NCBI GenBank assembly: GCA_946616385.1
Contig: CAMOIZ010000025.1
Coordinates: 1 to 13,243 of the forward strand
DNA length: 13,243 nucleotides
Source of the DNA: an uncultured Bacteroidales bacterium
GTDB lineage: Bacteria > Bacteroidota > Bacteroidia > Bacteroidales > UBA932
Reading direction: 5' to 3'
Shown here: one piece after another, positions 1 to 7,479 of the stretch
Layout of the letters: every line of letters begins with the position of its first letter
How positions within the stretch are numbered: the first letter of the stretch is position 1
Program-made: the position numbers and the translations under genes
Notes under the pieces: generated by a model
What the model was told of the DNA's origin: nothing
Database searches by the model: none
Seen by the model: the letters and a program-made list of their open reading frames with translations, nothing else

Positions 1-2889
1 ACTGTATCTGCTCAGAGCGGATATCAGGTAAAAGGAGTTGTAGTCGACTCGTTCGGCCCTGTGATCGGAGCCGCCGTGATGGAAAAAGGAACCACCACAG
101 GCACGATAACAGGCATGGACGGCGACTATGTCCTCACCGTTTCCGGTGCAGGTGCGACTGTAGAAATCAGTTGCATCGGATATGCCACCCAGACTTTCAA
201 GGCATCCGATATCCCTGCCACCGTCACGCTTTCCGAAGACGCCGCTTTCCTCGATGAGGTGGTGGTGATCGGTTACGGATCCCTCTCCAAGAAGGAACTT
301 TCCAGCTCCATCGTACAAGTGGACAGCAAGGACCTGTTCAAAGGGGGCATGAACAACCCCATGGAAATGATTACCGGTAAAGTGGCTGGTCTGAACGTCG
401 TGACGACCGCTGCCGCCAACCCTAACTCCAATTCATCGCTCCAGATCCGTGGCGCAACCTCCCTGCAGGCAGGCAATGAGCCTCTCATCGTCATCGACGG
501 CATCCCCGGAGGCGACATTCGCAATGTCACCCCTCAGGACATCGAAAGCATGACCGTCCTCAAGGATGCTGCATCTGCGGCAATTTACGGTACGCGCGGT
601 GCTAACGGCGTAATCCTCATCACCACCAAGAAGGGCAGCGGTGAAGTCGGACAGGCTCACGTGAGCTATGATTCCTACTTCGGATACAACATCGCTAAGG
701 ACATTCCCGAGGTGCTCTCCGCCGATGAATTCCGTCGCAGCCGCCGTGGCAATGACTACGGCGCCAGCACCGACTGGTACAAGCTGCTGCTGAATGATTT
801 CTCATACGAACTCAACCAGTACATCTCCGTTGACGGCAGTTCCGAGAGGGGCTCCTACAATGCATCCGCCCTCTACAAGAAGGCTACCGGCCTTGACCTC
901 ACCGACGCCCGCGAAGAATTCGGCGGCCGCGCCGCAGTTGAGCAGAAGATCCTGGACAACCGCGTGCAGGTGAACTTCTCCCTCAGCGCCCGCAAGGTGA
1001 ACGAGGTTTACGGCAACGACGGCATGTTCGACACAGCCCTCTCCATGAACCCCACCATGCCCGTTTACAATGAAGACGGCAGCTGGTATCAGCCTACTTC
1101 TCCTACCGGAGCGCGCAACCCTCTCGAGGGTATGACCAACCTCACCAGCGACGGTCACCGCACTTATCTGCTCGGAAGCGCCGCAGTGAAGTACAACATC
1201 CTTATGAAGGAGAACCAGCAGCTGAGCACCACCCTCACTTACTCGGTAGATTACAACGACTACAAGAGCAATTACTACGTCCCTTCGGATTCCGGTGTTT
1301 CCTTCTGGAACGGATATGACGGACAGGCTTCCATCTCCTATAATAAATACCAGACCAACCACCTCGAGTGGCTGTTCAACTACAACCTCTACCTCCAGGA
1401 CCACAGCATCCAGGCAGTGGCCGGATACTCCTATGAGGAATACAACAACGAGGGTGTAGGCAATACCAACTACGACTTTGCATACGACAAGGTCGTTTAC
1501 AACAACATCGGTTCCGGCAGCTGGCTCACCGACGGCAAAGCCACCATGTGGTCGAGCAAGAACCAGAGCAAGCTCATCGGCGTTTTCGGCCGTGTGAACT
1601 ACAACTGGAAAGACATCGTGATGGCTTCCGCTTCCCTGCGTTACGAAGGTGCCACCAAGTTCGGCGCCAACAGCAAGTGGGGTTACTTCCCCGCAGCATC
1701 CGTGGCATGGGAACTCGTTAACATGGACTTCATGAAGAGCGCCGGACTCAATATCCAGAGCCTCAAGCCCAGGGTCAGCTTCGGTGTCACCGGACGTTCC
1801 GACTTCGCATCCTACATGTCCCTCTCGACCTACGGCACTTATGGTGCATACTTCATCGACGGGGAATGGGTGAACGGTTACGCTCCTTCCAAGAACACCA
1901 ATCCTGAACTTCAGTGGGAGAAACTTGTCAGCGCCAATATCGGTGTTGATTTCGCGGTTCTCGACAGCCGTCTTCGCGGAAGCGTCGACCTCTTCGACCG
2001 CCAGAGCCGCAACCTGCTTTACAACTACACCGCTCCCCAGCCTCCGTTCATCTACAACAACATTCTCGTGAACGTAGGTACCACGGAAAACATAGGTGTG
2101 GAACTCAGCCTCGACTATGACGTGTTCAAATCGAACAAGGCCTTCCAGTGGACTACCGGCATCAACGCCTCCATGGGCAAGACCAAGCTGACGAAACTCT
2201 CCAGCGACGTTTACAAGGCTGCTTATGTCGAGCTTTACCAGAAGCCCGGCGTCGGTACCCAGGAATACTTCTTCCGCGTTGAGGAAGGCGGTGAGGTCGG
2301 TCTCATCCGCGGTTACCGTTATGCAGGAGTGAGCGAGCTCGGCGACATGATGGTTTACGACAAGGACGGCAACGCAGTCAATGCGAACTCCGCCGACGCT
2401 TCCTGGAAGACCACCATCGGCAGCACCGTTCCCAAGCTCTTCCTCAGCTGGAACAACACCTTCCGCTACAAGAACTGGGATCTCAACCTCTTCTTCACCG
2501 GCGCGTTCGGACACAAGATCTTCAACATGCGCCAGTACGGAATGGGCCTCAAGGGTGCCAACGGCGGCGGCAACGTGTATCGCAGCGCCTATACCGAGTA
2601 CGACTACATCAGCTCCGGCTCCGGTATCATCTCCGACTTCTTCCTCTATGACGGAAGCTACTTCAAACTCCAGAATGCGACTCTTGGTTATAACTTCGTT
2701 ACCAAGGACTGGAAGTACGTGAACAGCCTGCGTCTCTATCTTGCCGCCAAGAACGTGATCACCCTGACCGGTTACAACGGATCGGATCCTTCATTGGTGA
2801 ATTCCAACGGCCTGACTCCGGGTATCGACACCAACGGTGCATATCCTGCAGCCTGCCAGATTACCTTTGGTGTAACGGCCAGATTCTAA
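1..2889 (+). CDS. susC: SusC-like TonB-dependent outer-membrane transporter, 5' partial
   Basis: TonB-dependent importer that, with the SusD-like lipoprotein downstream, should take up maltooligosaccharides through the outer membrane. The frame is open from base 1 (962 residues visible). Counting base 1 as codon 1, it begins TVSAQSGYQVKGVVVD: apparently the end of a signal peptide, then a carboxypeptidase-D-regulatory-like domain (about 8-80) with the ESIGY-type motif EISCIGYATQTF. DEVVVIGYG (85-93) is the usual SusC segment before the plug. The plug (about 95-215) shows ITGKVAGLNV, LQIRG, PLIVIDGIPGG and the IYGTRGANGVILITTKKG signature. The rest is aromatic-rich beta-barrel ending in GVTARF, with the C-terminal Phe typical of outer-membrane proteins. 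The GTG at 61 lies inside the first domain and is not the start; the real start is upstream, probably a few tens of residues away. Starch as substrate is inferred from the neighbours. Confidence 0.96.
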   Translation, partial: TVSAQSGYQVKGVVVDSFGPVIGAAVMEKGTTTGTITGMDGDYVLTVSGAGATVEISCIGYATQTFKASDIPATVTLSEDAAFLDEVVVIGYGSLSKKELSSSIVQVDSKDLFKGGMNNPMEMITGKVAGLNVVTTAAANPNSNSSLQIRGATSLQAGNEPLIVIDGIPGGDIRNVTPQDIESMTVLKDAASAAIYGTRGANGVILITTKKGSGEVGQAHVSYDSYFGYNIAKDIPEVLSADEFRRSRRGNDYGASTDWYKLLLNDFSYELNQYISVDGSSERGSYNASALYKKATGLDLTDAREEFGGRAAVEQKILDNRVQVNFSLSARKVNEVYGNDGMFDTALSMNPTMPVYNEDGSWYQPTSPTGARNPLEGMTNLTSDGHRTYLLGSAAVKYNILMKENQQLSTTLTYSVDYNDYKSNYYVPSDSGVSFWNGYDGQASISYNKYQTNHLEWLFNYNLYLQDHSIQAVAGYSYEEYNNEGVGNTNYDFAYDKVVYNNIGSGSWLTDGKATMWSSKNQSKLIGVFGRVNYNWKDIVMASASLRYEGATKFGANSKWGYFPAASVAWELVNMDFMKSAGLNIQSLKPRVSFGVTGRSDFASYMSLSTYGTYGAYFIDGEWVNGYAPSKNTNPELQWEKLVSANIGVDFAVLDSRLRGSVDLFDRQSRNLLYNYTAPQPPFIYNNILVNVGTTENIGVELSLDYDVFKSNKAFQWTTGINASMGKTKLTKLSSDVYKAAYVELYQKPGVGTQEYFFRVEEGGEVGLIRGYRYAGVSELGDMMVYDKDGNAVNANSADASWKTTIGSTVPKLFLSWNNTFRYKNWDLNLFFTGAFGHKIFNMRQYGMGLKGANGGGNVYRSAYTEYDYISSGSGIISDFFLYDGSYFKLQNATLGYNFVTKDWKYVNSLRLYLAAKNVITLTGYNGSDPSLVNSNGLTPGIDTNGAYPAACQITFGVTARF

Positions 2890-2897
2890 CACTTAAT

Positions 2898-2903
2898 AGG
2901 AGA
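2898..2903 (+). promoter_or_regulatory. Shine-Dalgarno-like site of the susD-like gene
   Basis: AGGAGA lies 5 nt before the ATG at 2909. It is the only clear purine-rich ribosome-binding site before any gene in this window and supports 2909 as the start. Starts at 7480, 8774, 10780 and 12832 have no comparable motif; 4741 has only a weak AGAAG placed too close. Confidence 0.6.
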
Positions 2904-2908
2904 AAGAT

Positions 2909-4726
2909 ATGAAAAAGAATATCATAAATATTGCATTTGCAGTTCTTGCTTCTTTCTGTGCCGCAGCTTGCTTCAACCTCGACGAGAATGTCTACTCCGA
3001 GGTGGACGCCAGCGTCTATTATCAGAATGAGACCAGCCTGAAGGGTGCCGTTGCAGCCATCTACAACCAGACTTCTTCCACCCTTGCAGGCGAGAACTTC
3101 TTCCACCTCTCCGAATACCCTGCCGACCAGCTCACCTGGCGTGTATGGAACGGAGGCGCATGGGGATGGGACGAGGCCGAAAAGACCGTTCTTTCCTGGC
3201 ACAACTGGACCGCCGAGTCCAAGATCATCAACAACGCATGGAGCGGCGCGTGGACCGCAGTCGGCCTTGCCAACCTCCTGCTGAGCGACCTTGAAAGCCT
3301 CGATCCTTCTTCGTTGGGCGTCGAACGTGCCACTCTCGACAAATATATCGCCGAGGTCCGCACCATCCGCGCATGGAACTACTACTGCCTGTTCGAGATC
3401 TGGGGCGGAGCCCTTCCTCTCAACACAAAGGCATCTACCGAAGTTCCCGGTTCTGCGGATCCTGATTTCGACACCGCATGCAAGAAGATCTACGATTTCA
3501 TCGCCACCGAGCTTGACGAGAGCGTGGACGCCCTCGACAAGAACAACGTGAACCGTGCGAACCAGGCCATGAACCGCATGCTGAAGGCCCGTCTGCTCCT
3601 GAATGCAGAGGTGTTCATCGGCGAGCCTCATTACACCGAGTGCGAGGCCCTTTCCAAAGAAATCCTTTCCGGTACATACGGAACTTACAGCCTTGCCGAC
3701 AACTACCGCGATATCTACAGCATCAACAACGTGAACTGCCCCGAAGTCGTGTTCGCACTTGCAGCCGAAGACGGCCAGGGTGCTGCCAACGCCATCTCCA
3801 ACGTGCGCACCATGGTGGGCATGTGGTATGGTTATGCAGATTACTTTGGACAGAGTTATGACGGCATCGGCGCATGGAACTGCGTCTGCCTCGTGCCTTC
3901 CTACGACAACTCCGGCACCGTTCTGCCTACCGGCGGATCCGAAGGAGCCAAGTGCTTCCTCGATGCTCCCTACGGCGACAAGCTCGGCGCTCCCTACGAA
4001 CGTTTCGACGACCGCGACATCCGTAAGCAGAACTATGTTTACGATGCTTCCACCAAGACCCATGGCCCCGGCATGTTCCTGAAAGGAGCCATCAAGGCCA
4101 ACTTCGGCACCGGCGACGCCCTCAAGGCTGACGCCGACCGCGACGGACAGGATCTTGTATATGTGGACCAGGTTGGTACCTTCCTGGGACAGGGACGCGA
4201 CCTCGAGGTGGTCATGAACCCCCGCTGGGGCGAAACCAACTCCGGTGTGCGCCTTGTGAAGTATCCTCTCTATCCCAACGACGACAATGGCGGATTCAAG
4301 AGCATCGACGATGTCCAGTTCCGCCTTGCAGAGGTTTACTACAACATTGCGGAATGCGAGATGCGTGCAGGCAACAGTACCGTTGCAAAGGACTATGTGG
4401 ATCAGGTTCGCAAGCGTTACTACAAAGCATCCGACCGTGATGCCGCTCTCTCCGTACCCGGTCCCGGCTTCACAAGCTTCGATATGGACTGGATGCTCTC
4501 CGAATGGGGCAAGGAGTATCTGGGCGAGGGCAACCGCCGTCGCACCGACCTTCGCCGTTTCGACAAATTCACCCAGGGACAGTGGTGGTTCTGGGGCCGT
4601 GCTACCGAGCCCGGCGTGGATCTCCCTGCAGCCCGCAGCAGCAAATACGAATGGTATCCGCTGCCTGCACAGGCTCTCCTCGTGAACCCCGGTCTTGTGC
4701 AGAATCCTGCTTACGCAGCAAACTAA
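2909..4726 (+). CDS. susD: SusD-like surface glycan-binding lipoprotein (RagB/SusD family)
   Basis: Partner of the SusC-like transporter; SusD proteins sit as a lid over the SusC barrel and bind the glycan. The 605-residue product starts MKKN with a hydrophobic signal and a lipobox AAAC, so Cys21 is probably the lipidated residue, followed by FNLDE. The N-terminal SusD region includes an aromatic-rich stretch with Trp77, Trp80, Trp85, Trp87, Trp97 and Trp100, a possible sugar platform. RTIRAWNYYCLFEIWGGALPL (about 151-171) is the family's helical signature. The C-terminal hallmarks are EWGKEYLGEGNRRRTDLRRF (532-551), the usual E-G-x-R-R-x-D-L motif, and WYPLPAQALLVNP...QNPAY at the end. It starts 19 nt after the transporter stop behind a good Shine-Dalgarno. 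Starch specificity is inferred from the locus; I did not map the B. thetaiotaomicron SusD binding residues one by one. Confidence 0.95.
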   Translation: MKKNIINIAFAVLASFCAAACFNLDENVYSEVDASVYYQNETSLKGAVAAIYNQTSSTLAGENFFHLSEYPADQLTWRVWNGGAWGWDEAEKTVLSWHNWTAESKIINNAWSGAWTAVGLANLLLSDLESLDPSSLGVERATLDKYIAEVRTIRAWNYYCLFEIWGGALPLNTKASTEVPGSADPDFDTACKKIYDFIATELDESVDALDKNNVNRANQAMNRMLKARLLLNAEVFIGEPHYTECEALSKEILSGTYGTYSLADNYRDIYSINNVNCPEVVFALAAEDGQGAANAISNVRTMVGMWYGYADYFGQSYDGIGAWNCVCLVPSYDNSGTVLPTGGSEGAKCFLDAPYGDKLGAPYERFDDRDIRKQNYVYDASTKTHGPGMFLKGAIKANFGTGDALKADADRDGQDLVYVDQVGTFLGQGRDLEVVMNPRWGETNSGVRLVKYPLYPNDDNGGFKSIDDVQFRLAEVYYNIAECEMRAGNSTVAKDYVDQVRKRYYKASDRDAALSVPGPGFTSFDMDWMLSEWGKEYLGEGNRRRTDLRRFDKFTQGQWWFWGRATEPGVDLPAARSSKYEWYPLPAQALLVNPGLVQNPAYAAN

Positions 4727-4740
4727 GATGATTCAGAAGT

Positions 4741-7422
4741 ATGAAAAAGATATTTAAAAGTCTGTTTCTGATTCCGGTGCTTGCAATGGCACTCGCCGGA
4801 TGCGCGAAGGACGAGATCGTGTTCAACCACGAGCAGCCCGCCTTCGACACCAAGGACGGCCAGATTCTCATCGAGGCCATCCTTCCCACAGCCACCGCAG
4901 CTGACGACGAGATTTACATCGCCGGCCCCTTCGCAGGTGACTCCACCGCAGTGGTTGGCAATGCCAGCTACCTGCTCACTCACTCCGACAAGATTTCCCA
5001 GAAGTGGGGCATCTATCTCGATCCCGCTTCCTTCAAGGACGGCAAGACCCTCGCCGACGGTTTCTATTTCGTAAACGTCCAGCAGGGTATTGAGCGCAGC
5101 GTGAAGAACGAGGAAATCCTCCATACCCTCGATGCACAGCCCGGCATGAGCTATAATGTGTATGCCGACCGCTGGCGCGCCTTCTTCCAGAGCGACCCCG
5201 GTGTCGAAGAAACCCTTCCCGTGCATGACGGAATCCGCATCTACATCGTGGATGAAACCGGTTGGGATGCCATCGCACTCTACCAGTGGGGTGACCAGAA
5301 CGACTTTGGCGGCGGCTGGCCCGGCGCACAGGTCGCAGGCACCGCCACCATCGCCGGCAAGGCATATCCTTACTTCGAGTATGGCGACGATCTCATGAAC
5401 CTGAGCCAGAACCTCATCTTCAACAACAACGGCGGCGGCACCCAGCTCGCCGACTATGCCGTGACCTTCAGCAAGGCTGATTACTTCCTCAAGGTCACTG
5501 CAGAAGGCGTAGAGGAACTTGACAGCCCTGTAGGCGGAGTCACCCTCCCCGAACACGAAGGCTACCGCGTGTACATCACGAACAACACCGGTTGGGACGC
5601 CATCGCTCTCTACCAGTGGGGCGCGGTCAACGACTTCGGCGGCGGCTGGCCCGGTGTGGCTCCTGCCGGAACCGAGACCATCGCGGGCACCGAGTATACC
5701 TACTTCGAGTACGGTGACGATGCCGCAGGCCTTGCCCAGAACCTGATCTTCAACAATAACGGCGGCGGCACCCAGCTTGCCGACTACGCCCTCACCTTCG
5801 AAGAAAAGGATTACTTCCTGAATGTCACCGCTGAAGGCGTAGAGGCTCTGCCCAACCCTGCCACGGGAGAAGGCGGAACCGTGACTCCTCCGGAGCCGGC
5901 ACCCATAGAATACGGCGGACCGAAGATCTACATCCAGAACAAGACCGAATGGCCCGGCAAGCTCTATGCACACTATTGGGACGGTACCAACAATACAGAG
6001 TGGCCCGGCACCGAGTTCGCGACCACCGAAACCGTCGAAGGCGTGGAATATCTGGTGATCGAGACTCTTGCGGCCACCAAGGGCAAGGAGGTCGGAATCA
6101 TCTTCCACAGCGATGAGAACGACTCCGAGAACCGCTTCGAAACTACTGTCACCCTCGATACGGACCGCTACTATGTCCTTGAAAAGGGTGCTCTTACCGA
6201 GGTCGAGTCCGGCGTACGCGTAATCGTCAAGAACAACTCCGGCTGGCCCGGCAACATCTACGCCCACATGTGGGACGATGAAAACACCTTCGGCACCGAC
6301 TGGCCCGGAATCGCCGCCACCAACGGATATTTCGAAGGCGACAACTACCTCGTATTCCTTACTCCCGTCACCGCGAAGGGCAAGACCGTGAACGTGATCT
6401 TCCACAGCGACGAGAACGATGCCGAGAACCGTTTCCAGACCGTGATCACCCTCGACAAGGACCGCTTCTATGTACTCGACAAGGAATTCACCTTCGCCGA
6501 GGAAGAGAAGAAGCCCGTGAACATCTATGTCGATGACCAGACCGGTTGGGATGCCATCGCCCTTTATATGTGGGGTGATGCCGAGGCCGGCGGATCATGG
6601 CCTGGCCTGCAGGTTTCGAGGACCGAGGAGATCATGGGCAAGACCTTCAAGGTTTTCACCATCGCAAACGCCAAGGGACTCGCCGAGAACCTCATTTTCA
6701 ACAACAACGGCGGCGGTACCCAGCTTGCCGACTTCGCCCTTACCTTCGACAAGGAGGAATACTTCCTCGTTGTCACCGCCGAAGGCGTGACGCTTTCCGA
6801 GCGTCCTTCCATCGACCCTGCCAAGAGAGTCACCATCTACGTCGATGACCAGACCGGTTGGGATGCGATAGCTCTCTATATGTGGGGCGACAAGGAACTC
6901 GCAGGCGGATGGGCCGGAGCACAGCCCGGCGGAACGGCTGAAATCGCCGGAACCACCTACAAGACCTTCGTGTTTGAAAACGCTGTCGGACTTACCGAGC
7001 ACCTGATCTTCAACAACAACGGCGGCGGCACCCAACTCGCCGACTTCGATCTCACATTCACCGAGAACGAGTATTACCTGAAGGTCACCGCGGAAGGCGT
7101 CACCAATACCGGTAATCCTACCGCAGTCACCATCTATGTCGCCGACCAGACTGGTTGGGACGCCATCGCCCTTTATATGTGGGGCGACAAGGAACTCGCC
7201 GGTGGATGGCCCGGAGCACAGGTGAGCGGAACTGAAGAGATCGCCGGGACCACCTACAAACTGTTCAAGTTCAAGGACGCCAGGGGACTCTCCGAGCACC
7301 TGATCTTCAACAACAACGGCGGTGGCACCCAGCTCGCCGACTTCGACCTCACTTTTGCGAAGGCAGAGTACTTCCTGACAGTGACTGCCAGCGGAGTTAC
7401 CGAGACTTCGGACCCTCGTTAA
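4741..7422 (+). CDS. SusE/SusF-like surface lipoprotein with seven tandem starch-binding modules
   Basis: Surface starch-binding protein without a catalytic domain. It has 893 residues: a signal peptide with lipobox LAGC (Cys21), then AKDE, which resembles the Bacteroidota surface-export signal. An N-terminal domain (about 30-160) contains EIYIAGPFAG and ends DRWRAFF; it probably corresponds to the SusE/SusF N-terminal region, but I cannot name it firmly. Seven modules follow at about 163-260, 271-370, 394-489, 491-587, 592-684, 695-787 and 794-893. Five share TGWDAIALY(Q/M)WG, W(P/A)G and LIFNNNGGGTQLAD; modules 3 and 4 carry WPGxxYAHxWD and IFHSDEND instead. This pattern fits the CBM26-like starch-binding family, whose Trp/Tyr residues stack on glucose. 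A Pro/Gly-rich linker (371-393) precedes module 3. From memory, B. thetaiotaomicron SusE has two and SusF three starch modules, so seven in one chain is large. It starts 14 nt after susD and no separate susF follows. Function is inferred from family and context. Confidence 0.92.
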   Translation: MKKIFKSLFLIPVLAMALAGCAKDEIVFNHEQPAFDTKDGQILIEAILPTATAADDEIYIAGPFAGDSTAVVGNASYLLTHSDKISQKWGIYLDPASFKDGKTLADGFYFVNVQQGIERSVKNEEILHTLDAQPGMSYNVYADRWRAFFQSDPGVEETLPVHDGIRIYIVDETGWDAIALYQWGDQNDFGGGWPGAQVAGTATIAGKAYPYFEYGDDLMNLSQNLIFNNNGGGTQLADYAVTFSKADYFLKVTAEGVEELDSPVGGVTLPEHEGYRVYITNNTGWDAIALYQWGAVNDFGGGWPGVAPAGTETIAGTEYTYFEYGDDAAGLAQNLIFNNNGGGTQLADYALTFEEKDYFLNVTAEGVEALPNPATGEGGTVTPPEPAPIEYGGPKIYIQNKTEWPGKLYAHYWDGTNNTEWPGTEFATTETVEGVEYLVIETLAATKGKEVGIIFHSDENDSENRFETTVTLDTDRYYVLEKGALTEVESGVRVIVKNNSGWPGNIYAHMWDDENTFGTDWPGIAATNGYFEGDNYLVFLTPVTAKGKTVNVIFHSDENDAENRFQTVITLDKDRFYVLDKEFTFAEEEKKPVNIYVDDQTGWDAIALYMWGDAEAGGSWPGLQVSRTEEIMGKTFKVFTIANAKGLAENLIFNNNGGGTQLADFALTFDKEEYFLVVTAEGVTLSERPSIDPAKRVTIYVDDQTGWDAIALYMWGDKELAGGWAGAQPGGTAEIAGTTYKTFVFENAVGLTEHLIFNNNGGGTQLADFDLTFTENEYYLKVTAEGVTNTGNPTAVTIYVADQTGWDAIALYMWGDKELAGGWPGAQVSGTEEIAGTTYKLFKFKDARGLSEHLIFNNNGGGTQLADFDLTFAKAEYFLTVTASGVTETSDPR
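5227..7422 (+). repeat. Seven tandem starch-binding module repeats (about 290-300 bp each)
   Basis: In-frame direct repeats within the SusE/F-like gene, starting near 5227, 5551, 5920, 6211, 6514, 6823 and 7120. Modules 1, 2, 5, 6 and 7 are one type; 3 and 4 are a second, diverged type. Modules 6 and 7 are nearly identical at DNA level in places: 31 identical bases at 6995-7025 and 7292-7322, and 26 at 6877-6902 and 7174-7199. Modules 5 and 7 also share an identical run ending in the ATATGTGGGG core. This suggests late duplication or ongoing homogenisation. These are protein-domain repeats, not a mobile element. Confidence 0.92.
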
Positions 7423-7430
7423 ATCTTTTG

Positions 7431-7458
7431 GACCGGGGCCCCTGACCGGGCTCCGGTC
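7431..7458 (+). terminator. GC-rich stem-loop between binding-protein and enzyme genes
   Basis: GACCGGGGCCC (7431-7441) can pair with GGGCTCCGGTC (7448-7458), giving an 11-bp stem with one G-U pair and a 6-nt loop. It begins 8 nt after the stop of the SusE/F-like gene, in the longest intergenic gap of the window. No proper T-run follows (TCCCATTACA), so a strong intrinsic terminator is doubtful. A partial terminator or an mRNA 3'-end stabiliser or processing site is equally possible. Confidence 0.55.
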
Positions 7459-7479
7459 TCCCATTACAATATTGCATTT

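Noticed and set aside
61..63. GTG as the start of the transporter
   Set aside because: The frame continues upstream to base 1 with the expected end of a signal peptide and the first strand of the N-terminal domain. GTG 61 would cut the domain and leave no signal peptide.
802..2514. Long antisense open frame (570 codons) opposite the susC-like gene
   Set aside because: Its composition (runs of Val, Gly, Glu, Ala) is that of a mirror frame in GC-rich coding DNA, and the + strand has clear family motifs throughout. The same applies to long antisense frames at 2861-4063, 4723-6405, 6595-7464 and 8735-10321.
5227..7422. CRISPR array or transposon-like repeats
   Set aside because: The repeat unit is about 300 bp, in frame, degenerate at codon third positions and encodes a protein domain.
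7421..7430. Possible Bacteroidota -7 promoter element (TAnnTTTG) after the SusE/F-like stop
   Set aside because: AAATCTTTTG lacks the TA at the right spacing, and no TTTG -33 partner is seen, so an internal promoter is not supported.
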